From positions 1,736,001 through 1,800,000 of the forward strand of contig JABWDB010000030.1 in assembly GCA_019614645.1 (NCBI GenBank): a stretch of 64,000 bases of DNA. Reading direction: 5' to 3'. A program made the translations under genes and the position numbers. A model generated the notes under the pieces. It made no database searches. It was not told the DNA's origin and saw only the letters and a program-made list of their open reading frames with translations. Below are positions 24,708 through 35,890 of the stretch, piece by piece. The DNA is from Stratiolaelaps scimitus. Lineage: Eukaryota > Arthropoda > Arachnida > Mesostigmata > Laelapidae. Positions within the stretch are counted from its first letter, which is position 1; each line of letters opens with the position of its first letter.

Positions 24708-24790
24708 AGCAGAATCCGTCTCATTCTGCTCTTAACGTCCCGGACTTCACTATTTATAGATTAGCTTAGTAGAGGCTCAGCTAATCTATA
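24708..24790. repeat. two adjacent perfect inverted repeats
   Basis: AGCAGAAT (24708-24715) pairs with ATTCTGCT (24723-24730) across a 7-nt loop. TATAGATTAGCT (24755-24766) pairs with AGCTAATCTATA (24779-24790) across a 12-nt loop. Seen directly; function unknown. Confidence 0.8.
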
Positions 24791-27593
24791 TGAAGCTTTC
24801 TCAGGTTACGGTGCCGTCATAATATTGATGACGCCAATAAAATTAGTGCAGAAGATTAAGATAAACAAGTATTCGAATTTGCAGTATAGACGCTTTCATT
24901 TGTCAACAGTTTGTGATGAGATTTTTGGAAACGTGACGAAAAGACAGCATTTTGCTTGGATATATAGCATGGACGTGCAGACCCTTTCCGTGAAGATATC
25001 GATTAACTCAGAGAAAACACGAACGTGGTTAATATTTCATCTGTTGCTTAACTCTTGTGTATAGTCAAGGTATAATGGGATATTGTGTGATTCTTAGTTC
25101 AGCGTTATTAAATGGTGAATAGAAAATAGAACTTAAAACGACAATATGAAAGGCGAAATAAAATACATCCGAATATGGAGGCCAGTGTTCAAAGACATGA
25201 TTGTGTTTATCATATCGTATAAAGTATGTAATTGCAAAATTCCACTTACGAATTTGTGGATGATCACAACCGAGTGCCTGGTGCCTTTATTACAAACTAA
25301 CACAACGCATTGCAATCAACATAAATAATAAATTGATGGAAAGGCCGAACGGAATATTTATATGAAAAAACTAGACGATCACCTATGTGAGTGGACGTAT
25401 GTATGGGTGTGTGTATATGTATGCAGTGTACGTTTCCACCGGCCAATTTCTACGTGAATGAACATTTTACAAGGTCTATAATGGATGTCTACTCATTCAG
25501 AATTCGCTCGATGATAAACGTACCCCTATCATGATCATTGCCAAACGTGTGAAGACTTCGTTCTATTTACGGTCTTTTATTCACACGGTAAAAAACAATT
25601 CTCTGGGTGAGAATGTGGATCAATTTGTTCATTTGTGTTTTGATGGTCCTAGTTTGCTTTTGGTATACAATGGAAGTCGTTTGTGTATTAACCTTTCGAA
25701 AAACGATGCTATCTGCCATTCATTGCTGACCTAAGTAGGGATGCACCAAAGATGAGAGACGAATGAAATAAAGTTCTTACAAGTGACCTACAACTGTTTT
25801 TTTATTGTTAAAATCACCTATGACTTACTAGATGATGATAATCGAACTAGTATATTCATTTATCATTCAAGCATATACAGAATATTTCATGGGCGCATCA
25901 ATAAAAATCGATTGTTATATTCATCGTAACAAATTGCATCGAATCCGAGCCCGATATGTTCTGTCCCGTTGGCATCGATTTCGAAGACCAAGTGCATGTT
26001 ATTAAATGACAAATTTAAGGCCCAGTTTGGCTGCAGTGCTTTGCAGTTCCCTTGTTTTAGCTCTGTTAATAAATATAGTAGAAATATGGATGTCGACAGA
26101 GTTCATTATGGCATTCAATGTGTGAGGTGAGTTGCCCGGGCAATTGCACGCGAGACTACCAATCATCAGGACAAGCATATGCAGGTGGCGCAAATATACC
26201 CGTCGTATAATACCAGGAATTTAGCTGGCCGTGGGAACTCTGTTCAGAATTCGCAAATTCAGACACAGTTCAGTCCGAGCCGCCATAGCCCCCTCCCCAC
26301 TCATCTACTTCAACGCTGGAGGCCGCCCACGAATTTTAACAATTTCCCGGCTCTGCTGAACATCTCCCATTGTTGGCTCGCTGGCAAACGATTTATTGTT
26401 ATATATCGCTCAGTGGCTAAAGTCGAAGCTATCGATTCATTAAAAGCACATTTACATAATATCAACAAAGTTATTATAACAAAATTCTGGCAAAACGGTC
26501 ATATATCGAGAGTATTATTATTATATAGTGTTAGTAGAGATCGTAAGATGTTACCAGCAGGCTTCGTTCTGCTCTCACTCGTGCATGGTTGCTGTAATTC
26601 ATCTTGTAGCTCTTATTCTGCTGGCCGTTTAGGTCTCCTATTGTAATTAGCCACCCTATCGCAATTATTCTCTGACCTCTGAGCACGTTGACACACTAGA
26701 GTATACTCTCCCCGCTAGTGCTGTTAGCGCATTGCGGTTATCCCTTGAACTTCCTCAAAGTGAATGCCTTCTTTTTCATTTACAGCTATATGAACCTGCT
26801 ATCCAGTTGTAGCCATAATTTGCGAGCCCCGGTAGAAGATTCGATTGAATTCAAATGCTCCTTTACTAATCAAATCGAGTGGAACAGTCTTTGCAAGTAT
26901 GACAATAGATAGAAATGGTTTATAAGTGTTGAAATTGTTGTATAGAATATTATTGGATAAGTATATCATTCGTTTCTGATTCAGGCTTAAGTGCTACTCG
27001 AAGGAGACAATATCCAATATTGTTTATAAAGTCAGTTCTAGCCACTGCGTCAGAACGGACTTTTAGGCCACTTTGCAGGAATATTCGAGCGAACGTCTCA
27101 AAAGTTATCAACCGATATTGTTTCGTTGGAGTCTCTTGTACAGTCTATGACTTTATAACAATCTCACAATATAATACAATACAATTCAAACATAATTAAT
27201 CAGTTTGCAGTTTTGTACAGTGTATGTACTGACACTCCGGTGCGGTTGTTGTTCTCACGATATTGCAAAACACATCGAACGTCATCTACATATCACGAAG
27301 TTCCTTGTACGCATTTAAGTAATATCGGCTAGGTACCGTGGTACCCCTGTATGCGTCATAAATACTGCATGTTTACATACACGGGGCTTTCTACAGACAC
27401 CCTATTGACCACAGTAGTTGTTCACAGACGGGAAGTGGACAGAGGTCCTAAGAGAAAGTCTGGTCTTGAGAGAGTGAGAGAGAAGGGAAGCAGCTGAGAG
27501 TCAGCTAACCACGTCATGTCCGTACGGTGAGGAGGATGTGTGGTGCTCGTGGCTGGGCTTGTACACATCTCACCACCCTTCACTGAAGAATGC

Positions 27594-27705
27594 GCTAAGC
27601 GATACCGGGCAGGGTGGTGCTGTTGAACATCGTCAACAGTTCCATAGGGGGGGGGGCGGCCATGGTGTTGGCATGCAAACACCCCCCCTTTAAAAAAAAA
27701 GTACC
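27594..27705 (+). repeat. dispersed repeat copy B
   Basis: Counterpart of 19626-19735. It contains a ten-base G run (27647-27656), a C run and a nine-base A run. Flanked at a distance by identical GCTGAGAGTCAGC at 27493-27505 and 27722-27734, which may be a target-site duplication or chance. Confidence 0.6.
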
Positions 27706-28033
27706 GAGGTACCGTAAAGTCGCTGAGAGTCAGCCCGAGAACCTTGTGAGGGTCCAGAGGCTTATGGTGTCACGAGGGAAGTCACATTGTTTAATCACAC
27801 GCTATAGGAATCTCTGGCGTATACTTTCAAGGGCTGCAACATCCCTGACTTTCAAGAGTATATTTATGATGAAGCTCCTTACGGAGAAATCTGACGGCTT
27901 GTTTATATCTCCCGCCAGACGATAGGGAATGATTTTCCCGGGAGGGCAACTAATTACCTCGTTAGCGTGTTTTTTCATTGTTCATTTTACTAGATTATTA
28001 GTTAGTTATTAGTGATTAGTTTACCGTCAATAG

Positions 28034-28110
28034 TAAATGGTAAATGGTAAATGGTAAATCTTTATTGGTTTATTTAAGGAGCTGCAATTTTTCAATGCTT
28101 AAGCTCTCTT
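28034..28110 (-). mobile_element. 3' end of a LINE copy, minus strand, with (TTTACCA)n tail
   Basis: Read on the minus strand, 28110-28060 contains CTTAAGCATTGAAAAATTGC followed by AGCTCCTTAAATAAACC. This closely matches the 3' UTR of the intact LINE at 47.27-47.32 kb. It ends in about three and a half 7-bp units (TAAATGG on plus, 28034-28059), the simple-repeat tail typical of CR1/L2-type LINEs. Only the 3' end is clearly recognisable. Confidence 0.7.
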
Positions 28111-28229
28111 ATGTGTCACACAGCGGGTATTAATTAGTAGTTAGTATTAATGAATCATAGTAATTGTATGAGATCATCTGCGAAAGGGACACATCAACTC
28201 TCATCGTTCTTCATCAATGCTTTTACCCA

Positions 28230-28470
28230 ATGGGATAGGTGGACCGAACAGCCGGTACCTCTTGGGTAGATTGGCCGACCTGTTACGGGGGCCTCCTCCT
28301 TCACCAGTCTCTCCCCACGCATTCCCGCTACGGGCCGGGGATTAGGTGACCGAGCGTCCCCGGGCAGGACCCCAACGCGGAAGCCACAGTAGTCATAGGA
28401 GACTAAGGCACCCGGCTATAGAACACTAGCCGGAGCAGTACACACCTTCCCCAGAGATCGAAGTAATGCC
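28230..28470. other. GC-rich block in the retroelement graveyard
   Basis: Unusually GC-rich for the window, with blocks such as CCCGCTACGGGCCGGGG. It may be the 5' part of a decayed non-LTR element, but no protein motif supports that. Confidence 0.25.
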
Positions 28471-28678
28471 AAGCGTGCCGACTCTAAGGAAGAGTTTTGT
28501 CATCCACGTCAACCCTGCACTGGATCGGCCCACTTTCATAGAGATTGGAATGTATCTGGTGGTATTCGTGCGTTTGAAGAAAATTTTCTCCTCTCAAAAA
28601 AAAACATCCCTGACTAGGTAAGGGGACCATACAGGACAGCAATAGAAGAACTTAGGGATAACAAGACTCAAGTAGAGA

Positions 28679-29026
28679 TCAACATAGAAATCGCTTTAAT
28701 TGATCGACTATGAGTTTTTCGAGGCTGAGACAGGCTATGCTGCCGCGCATCGCCGACCGATAGTTCTCGACCAGATCTTTGTCCCATATTTTAAATACAG
28801 GCGTAACAACAGAGCAAATAAATTGGAAGGGGAAATTACCCAGTTCGTAGGAACTATGGAAAGGGGTGAATAAGGACTCAGCAATTTTCCATCGACGATA
28901 CAACATTCCTGTATCGTCGATAGAAAATTTCACGGAGATTATGCCTGAAGAATCCGTCGGGGGCAGGGCCGGATCCCCTATACTACCCTCCGAACTCGCG
29001 AAAACTGAGACAAAATACGATTTCAA
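28679..29026 (-). mobile_element. LINE reverse-transcriptase N-terminal remnant
   Basis: The 115-codon minus-strand frame contains YFVSVFASSEGSIGDPALPP then ELGNFPFQFICSVVTPVFKI and WDKDLVENYRS. These correspond to the linker and first RT block of Jockey/CR1-type LINEs ('G-x-FP...W....V.PVFK-x-GD....NYRPIS'). The catalytic boxes are missing downstream. It may belong with the LINE 3' end at 28.03-28.11 kb after a large deletion. Confidence 0.65.
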
Positions 29027-29452
29027 AGCCTAAGCTTTGCCGAGATCATCAGATGTGACGGTGCCATCAGACACAAACGTAGGCACCCCTTAGTGATCCT
29101 TGACTTTCTTGATTGCGTAGTGAACTACTGCGCAGCCGCAACTGAAATTTAATTTCGGTTCCTCTTGAATGTGGAGGCTAGTTGACGCTTTCCGAAGCTT
29201 TCGAGCACTGCGTTAGCACGGGTCATCACTAAAGAGATTTTTTAGTTTTATGACATAGCTTCTCAGCGCCTTGAGGTGGTGGAGAGTTTCGTGCTGGGGC
29301 AAAGAGGTCAATGAGGAACTGTAAGTATCCAACATATGCTATTGAAGCTAATGGCATTACGATCGATGCGGACGCTTTGGGTAGAAAAACATAACTAATG
29401 AGGGCGAGATCGGTCGTTAGCAAATGATCTAATAGATCTACTGCGAATAATA

Positions 29453-29536
29453 TTATTTATTCAAGCATACAGTAATTAGGAATTATTTCTAGGGATTATG
29501 GGGGTGGGGAAGATTAGCTGGGATCGGGGCTGAGGT
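29453..29536 (+). repeat. dispersed repeat, second copy at 40.0 kb
   Basis: CAGTAATTAGGAATTATTTC, TAGGGATTATGGGGG and ATTAGCTGGG...CGGGGCTGAGG are shared in order with 40009-40086, about 90% identical by eye. Family unknown; no coding sequence inside. Confidence 0.75.
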
Positions 29537-29952
29537 CAAATTGAACCAGACCATGTAAAATCATAACGCCGACAACGGTGGTATAAGACTCGAGTTTCGC
29601 CTAAAAGCTAAAAGCCGCTCTTATCTCACACGCCCATCCCTGCTAATATATAGATGGCTTAGAGTCAACCAACGAACTGCAACATGTCCAATTTCTTCTT
29701 CAGACTTCAAAGACCATCTCAGATTATTCTTTGCTGCCGCAGATTCAATAGCAGCTACCGTTCCTGTCGTTTGCGACGTCTGAATGAGGACATTATCCAT
29801 GGATACCATCGACGTGGCTCATGGCTCGGTTTTGTCAAATCAGCGGAGGTTGACCAGATTCGAAATGCACACCGCGCCAGGCAATAGTCATCATTCCCGC
29901 ACTGCACGAGCCCCAGGTCAGTGGAGGCAATATTTACTTAGTGTGTCGGGAC

Positions 29953-30290
29953 GAACAGCATGGCTTTCGTAAGTGAGGGTTCACGACGACTGACTGTGCA
30001 GTTTTGTTAAACCATATCCAAGGTCACGTGAGCTACTTCTGTACGCTGAGTCCGTAAACTTCGAAGCAGCATTAGATACAGTATCGCCGAAGCTCATATT
30101 AGATAATCTTTGTTTAACCCTTGAGTTATTAAGGAACTTCGTTTGACATTTTACTCTGCTCGGATGACCTCGTACTCAACTTATAAAGCAATTCTACCCG
30201 CAGCAGTCACTTGACACCAAATCTCCAGAAGTATTGGAGAAATGTTTAGTCAGCACTTTCTCGCCTGACGCGTACTTAATCATTCATTGG
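29953..30290 (+). mobile_element. LINE reverse-transcriptase remnant
   Basis: Frame from 29953 reads EQHGFRK, a stop, then TTTDCAVLLNHIQGHVSYF. This is the conserved 'QHGF-RKGRS-T...L' block of LINE RTs. In another frame ESVNFEAALDTVSPKLILDN follows, equivalent to 'DFSKAFDTV-x-H-x-LLL-x-KL'. Multiple stops and shifts; catalytic YADD region not found. The following 30.3-30.8 kb has open frames I cannot assign. Confidence 0.6.
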
Positions 30291-31258
30291 CTCCGGGGGG
30301 AATCTTGAACCCTCATTGTCCTCTATCTTCTTGAAGGACCAGTCACAGAGTTGGAACTGACCGTAAACCTGACCAGGACGGAGACAAGGAGGTTCAGGGG
30401 AGGTAGGACATTAAGCACTGATACATCTGACCCGCTACAACTCTCGTCGCGTACATTAACAAATCCCCATAGTTGGAGAATAAGAGTTTCTCTGCATCTC
30501 GTGCACGTCTCCGGAAAAAGAAAGACAGCCGTGGCCACATGGGAACTCAAATTCCCACATCGGCTGTAGCTAGCAACTGCCTTCCCTTTGTTCGACCCGA
30601 AGGTCGGAAGCCTCGCCGCGACTTATGGAATATGGATCAGCTGGGAAAACCTCACAGGAAAACACCCCGAACAACTGAATAGCGTTAGGGCCTGCTTCCA
30701 CAACCGAACGCTGGGATTACATATAACGCCCCGTAATCGCCTGGTGTATCTTCCGGCCGACCACTACTCAAGGAATAACGCTGTCGCCGTTTGGGGTTCC
30801 CAGTAACGCCTTTAGTATCAACCTCAGAGACCGAAATCTAAAATTCGAGAAGATCAACGGGAACTTCTTCGACACGGGAGCAATGAGAAATAGCGTATGA
30901 GGGCGTGAAGCGGCTAAACTGACACGTCCTGACTAGTTTTGCAGTACATAGATTCCACCCTATACTTTGTAGGCAAGAAGGCTTCCACAAGCCTGAAGAT
31001 AGGTGTAAGTCTTAAAGTTGGGGGGAAAGCTGCGACAGATACCACGCCGTCTGCTGCCCCTTGTACCATCCTTGGGGACTGTTTTATACAAAACAATTTA
31101 TTAGTATAAACTCTAGGTTAGTTGTTACTTGTTGGCGCTTTTTAATCGTTTCCCTCTCCCACCCCGCTGCCAAATTTTGTTTACATCGAACATTCGTTCG
31201 AAAGCTCAGCCCTTCCTCTACAAGTAGAACATAACGGCCGTTTCTATACGCCCCAAAC

Positions 31259-31670
31259 ATGTACGTTCCAAGTGGAAAAAAGGCAGCGGAAGCAGCCAGG
31301 GAGCTCTCTTCTGTGTACGGTTCTTCGCACGGCGACGATGTTATTAATGAGAGGATCGTTCTATACTGTATGGTCAGGTCCAAAAATGGCCTTTTGGACG
31401 CTGAGGATGCATCCCTGTCGAATCGACCACCTGGATTTGATGAGAGGTGTTTTAAGATATTTTGCTAAATGAGGGTGGCGGGCAAACAAGGCGGGAATTA
31501 ACCGAAAAAATAGACGTGAAGCCCTGACTGAAACAAGATCTGCATCCAAAGGAGGTCGTGCTTTATGTTTGGTGGCACTAGAAGAGCATGATTTTTTGGG
31601 AAATGCTGGAAAAAAATCAGATGGTGTCCCCGCACGTCGAGGGGACAGTTAATATGGTAGCACCTTCCCA
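31259..31670 (+). pseudogene. mariner-type transposase remnant
   Basis: The frame at 31259-31468 reads KKAAEAARELSSVYG, ...DDVINERIVLY..., SKNGLLDAEDASLSNRPPGF, which is the mariner N-terminal helix-turn-helix region ('A...I...YGE...S......W...F..G...LED..RSGRP'). After a gap and frameshift, 31540-31620 reads LHPKEVVLYVWWH, stop, KSMIFWEMLEKNQMVSP. This equals the catalytic-domain block normally VWWDWKG-x-I-x-YELL, with the catalytic Asp replaced by His. The middle of the gene, the other catalytic residues and the C-terminal half are missing. Terminal inverted repeats not identified. Confidence 0.75.
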
Positions 31671-32562
31671 GAGCCCAGCTCATCATCTGCATCGAATGAC
31701 GTCAGCGACATGGTGTTTCGCCAGATAAGGAGCACGTTCTGCTTTTGAAGAAAAACAGTGGACACGACTGTACATTCCAAGTACGTCGGAAAGCAGATAT
31801 GAATTTTGTTTGCGCACAACTATAGCGAGGGTGAATTAAATAGTCGACAGCAATTGATGGAGCACTGTTTTGCTCAATTTGTGAAATCAGAAATCCAAAA
31901 ATCATGACAGCGGCATTATGTTGAGTTAGTTCACTATTACGCCTATTTTATTCGATTCTTTGGGGGACTCCTATAGGGATCACTATGATGTTCTCACTGA
32001 ATCAAGCGAAACGAAGCCAAAATAAGGAATGACGGGACTCAGAATGTTTTCTTTAAGTCTAAAGCGTTAGAATGCCGTTTGCATACTTTTAGCTAGAGCC
32101 AAGGAAACTTCGTCAAAGAGATTGCACAGGACGAAGTCAGATCGAAAGAAGGGGAACAACCACAATACGCCATTCGAACCGAGTTTCCGGTAGTTCGTTA
32201 ATTACTTGCCCTGTTTACTAACCGAATATTACTTTTGGCTGTCAGAAAGCGTCCGGGTATTAATTACATTGACTTTTATTTGAGCAGAGGTGATGTCTGA
32301 AACCGAACCGAGTACGCCTTCTGATACGGGTCAAGCACAGAATGCTTCGGTCTTCAAACGATCTGGGTCCTCTAGCTCGCAATGGTGGTTGTGTGGGCAG
32401 CATTCCGCCTGAGTCAGCAACATTTTATTAGTTGTAGATGTAATCAGCTCCTCGAAAGCCTTCTTAGAAGTAAGGATATACCATGAGACACAACAAGGGC
32501 CTGAAGAACGCACCCGATCACTGAGTGTATACGGTTGCACTGACGCCACCACCTGCTCTTTC

Positions 32563-32566
<4 letters not shown>

Positions 32567-32593
<27 letters not shown>

Positions 32594-32594
32594 T
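32567..32594. repeat. (TA)n microsatellite
   Basis: About 28 bases of TA dinucleotides. Confidence 0.9.
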
Positions 32595-34970
32595 TCCTGC
32601 TGAAACGGGGCTACATGATGATGGTAGAGGTAATTGATCTACTCGGAACAAAGGTAAGGCGTTTAGTTGTGTACGGGGGACTGTTACGCACGCCAAACTG
32701 TGTCAGTGAATGCCAACCCTCTTACACTGTGCAGCCATGTAATAGTACACTCGATCGGCCGTCAAATAGTCCGTAGGCGAGCCGCATCAAGCACACCAAA
32801 TGAACGCCGCCACTCATTTGGTCTCACACTCGAACCGGTTAAAACAAATTGCTGATTTCGCACTTCAACTTTTCGACGAATCAACGAGTTCAACATGTTA
32901 CTGTTGGTCGCCAAAGGGCACTAGAGGACATGAGCAAAGTATCTGGTACTGGGACTTCTTTTCTATGTACAATAGACAAGAAAAAATCCTCGCTACCACA
33001 AATGTAAATGTTCTGCCCCTGCCCCGATCTGCAGCTAAACACAAGTCCGGGGCTAAAAAAAAAAGGCTAGATGGGCACCGTATCCTTGAACCCAGGGACC
33101 TTCCGATCAGAAGATGGTATCGCTTCGAGATCATACCATCGAGGCGAGCCATTGATATTGGTTAAAACCGTTGTCGATACTATAGACCCTTCATATATAT
33201 ATCGGTCATCGGCCCTCCCAGATGGGGTAAGCATCGGGAACAGCAAAACAAAGGAAGCCCTGGAAGTACGCCGATCTCTATTACTCATATTTGTTCTGCC
33301 TATTGATCTTTAAGACATTAGGTGGTCCAGAAACCCTCACTACTAATACTACCTTACTAGCCGAAAACATATTTATCATTCTGTTGGCATCATTCTGTTT
33401 ATCTTTTCTGTTGGAGGTTCGGGATAAACATGGTGTAATTAGATACGATTCACAACGTTCTTGTGCTAAAGTTTTCAAATAATCATTGGAGAAGGTATGC
33501 TTGCATACCCACTGGTAGTCTTCGTAGGTGGAGCTTGTATGTTACATCGATATGACTGTCGATTGGTATGAATATAATTATGCCTCTGAAACCGAGGCTG
33601 GCTTTTGCCTCTCTAGAGGTTAAAGGGTTTGCAGATACACTTAATATACTACAATTATGTTGTCCAATGGAGGTCATCACTAAATCATGTCAATTCAAAT
33701 TCGCCTTTATTCAACGGAATATAGGCTCGAATGGGGCTCGAACCCCTAATCATTAGTTTTAAATATCCCTTACCAATCCGTTTAGGAAGACTGGCCGAAA
33801 GTTTTTAAGGTTTATCAGTTCGTTGTTACAATTTGTATCCTCCTCCCATTGTTGTTGTTGTTGTTGTAATTTCGAGGCCCAGTTTGAAGGCCACCCAAAC
33901 TACTTTGGCTATTGTTGTCGTTGTTTGTATGTATTTATTTATAAACTATAACATACTTACTTTAAGCTACACGAGGGAATTTACATCCCTTAGAATCTGC
34001 CGGATTGATTTTAAGAAATTTAGTCATCTTTGTATGAATATTGTATTATTTTTGCTCGAAAAATTTGTACGCGGTTTTGAACTCAGTCAACAAGTCTGGG
34101 TATCGCGGGCGTTGCTTTCATTTATATTAATTTCTATGGCTTTATCTTCGCTCGCGCTTAGCTTCAATGATTCGAGTTGACTAGGTGTCTTTGTATTGAT
34201 TTTTCCGTCCGAAAGCATTTCTGTGTCCCGTATTTGCAAGCGAGCATATAGGTGCAGCGGTATTCTTCAAGCCCGGATCATCGCACGGGATAACGTTTGG
34301 TCGAATTCTGTCTTCGCCTAGGAGTATAGCTAGGGTAAATCTTAGCAGAGAATTCATGTAATCGATCAAGTATCATGATTGAGCATTTAATTGTCTCATT
34401 ATGCGTATCGTGTATGAGCTCAAATCGTGTGGCTTTTTTACCAAACAAAAGATAAAGAGGAACCCACTGACAAATATGCAAAGATAATGTATTGGTTAGT
34501 AATATTGAAGAAAATGTTTGAGAGTTCAAGAAAAGTCTTTTCGTGTTCAACTATGCTGTAAACGCAGGTTTCTGGTTTTTAGACATAGGCCTTAGAATAT
34601 TTGAGATATAGAGGAGACACATTTCTATCTAATAGCTTTCAAAACGATAGTTATGTCATCTGCCTGCTATCATCATTGGCATCGACCTCTCCTTCTCTCC
34701 TCGTGCATGTTCGCGACGACGGCGCTTTTTTTTTGGCGGGGGACGTGGGGTGCCCAGAGCGAGAGCGCAGAGGATAAATGCCCGTTGTTAGCCCTATAAC
34801 TGGTAAGCTAAAATGACGTAGAAGAACAAGCGATTTCGGTGTCGAAGAATGGTGGGTAGTGGAATAAAAAGCCCCATGCGGATCCGACCGATGCTGATGA
34901 AAGGCGCAAAATGGGGGGTCGGCAAAAGCTGATGACTGATTCCATCTCTCTGTCACCCATAACCTCGCTG
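32595..34970. other. intergenic stretch without a supported gene
   Basis: The open frames at 32800-33165 (+) and 33833-34180 (+) show no family resemblance. A TTG triplet run lies at about 33851-33867. A tRNA-like relic is listed separately. Confidence 0.35.
33690..33800 (-). repeat. tRNA-like relic, probably SINE-derived
   Basis: On the minus strand an A-box-like TAAACGGATTGG is followed about 30 bases later by a strong B-box, GGGGTTCGAGCCCC. No seven-base acceptor stem pairs around it, and the T-stem and anticodon arm are imperfect, so it is not called as a functional tRNA. A tRNA-derived SINE head or a tRNA pseudogene is likelier. Confidence 0.4.
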
Positions 34971-34975
34971 CAGCC

Positions 34976-35290
34976 ATCGCAATCGCCACCACCACCACCT
35001 GTGCCCTCTGCACCCTGCGGGCAAACTGGCTGCTGCTGCTGCTGCTGCTTCTACTGCGCGCTACCTACCCCTCTATCTATATCCCCAAGGTGGAGTTTTT
35101 TTTTAGCGCAAAGCCTCAAACTGCAATCAGCATTTATAACCCTCGGGGCGCGGCTGGCGTTCTTGAGAGTGCTGTGCTGGAATAGGGGTCGAAGTGTGGG
35201 GATGACGAATGGCGCCATTTAACGAAGCAGCAGCAGCCGCCGCCACCACCACCACCACCGTCGCCACCGCCATCGTCAGCGCTACCGACT
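34976..35290. other. GC-rich triplet-repeat region
   Basis: Contains CCA-rich (34980-35000), CTG (35029-35049) and GCA/GCC/CAC (35226-35275) triplet runs in a GC-rich patch. Open frames here, including a 146-codon one from 35209 starting MAPFNEAAAAAATTTTT, follow from the triplets and show no domain. It could be a 5' regulatory or UTR region. Confidence 0.3.
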
Positions 35291-35689
35291 CCAACACTTT
35301 TATTCTGAGGGACTGCTTAGGGCTACTGCAACTGAGCCGTCCCATTCACACGAGTACGCTTTGTCCCCTCTCATTGGTCCATACTTCGGTAGTCGACGAC
35401 TGCGACACCTCTCTTTCTATTCCTTTCTTTATCGCGTGGCCCCTTTCGTCCTCTCGTCATCTGGTTGCCGGCGTCTGCTGGCCGAGGGAAAGTCTCGAGT
35501 TCGACCGAGGGTCGCGAAAGGTGGCGGGGGCCGCTACTCAAATGACATCGAGCAAATACTGTTTGACAGGAGCGCTGAATTTAATCCATAACTTCCTTTA
35601 TTTAGCCGAATGGTGGGCATTATATTTAGATTGCATTGGACTCATGTAATACTTTGGTGGGATCAAAGGCTGTCTCTAAGGGCTAATGT

Positions 35690-35890
35690 TCGTATAGATT
35701 TAATATTGCCTACTCACTTGCCTATCGCTTACCGGCAGTCTGGGGCTCATTGCCAAAGGAGATTCGGTCGGCTCACTATAATTATGTTATACGTAACCCA
35801 TGTAATGATAGTGTCATTGTGAATAGCTTGGCAGACGTTGTTGTGGCGGCATACGACTATCAGGCTCATCGAATGAACTGGCGACGAACA
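35690..35890 (+). mobile_element. LINE ORF2 C-terminal remnant (same family as the 45.3 kb LINE)
   Basis: In one frame the sequence reads YSLAYRLPAVWGSLPKEIRS, close to QSLAYQMPLVWSSLPKEVRE at the C-terminus of the intact LINE at 45.3-47.1 kb. The preceding LILPTHL (adjacent frame) matches FVLPTAV there. The match covers the last 60 or so residues; the rest of the element is absent. Confidence 0.65.

Larger units (their letters stand above)
23053..27593. other. gene-free intergenic stretch
   Basis: No supported gene between the SLC35G-like stop and the retroelement-rich block. It holds an AAGT-type tetranucleotide run near 23.69 kb, a tandem hairpin repeat at 24.20-24.28 kb and two perfect inverted repeats at 24.71-24.79 kb. 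The 155-codon frame at 26179-26646 has no family resemblance. Confidence 0.4.

Noticed and set aside
26179..26646. 155-codon plus-strand open frame
   Set aside because: Composition is erratic, includes AT-rich low-complexity stretches, and shows no homology or conserved motif.
30351..30806. Overlapping plus-strand frames after the 29.95 kb RT relic
   Set aside because: Could be further LINE sequence, but I could not match any conserved block.
32800..33165. 121-codon frame with KHKSGAKKKRLDGHR
   Set aside because: Both strands are open here and no family is recognisable. Possibly a decayed mobile element but unsupported.
33690..33800. tRNA gene on the minus strand
   Set aside because: The B-box is excellent, but the acceptor stem is absent and the T-stem has a mismatch. 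Treated as a tRNA-derived relic.
35209..35649. 146-codon frame starting MAPFNEAAAAAATTTTT
   Set aside because: It begins in triplet repeats and ends just before a LINE relic. No domain is visible, so kept only as part of the GC-rich region.
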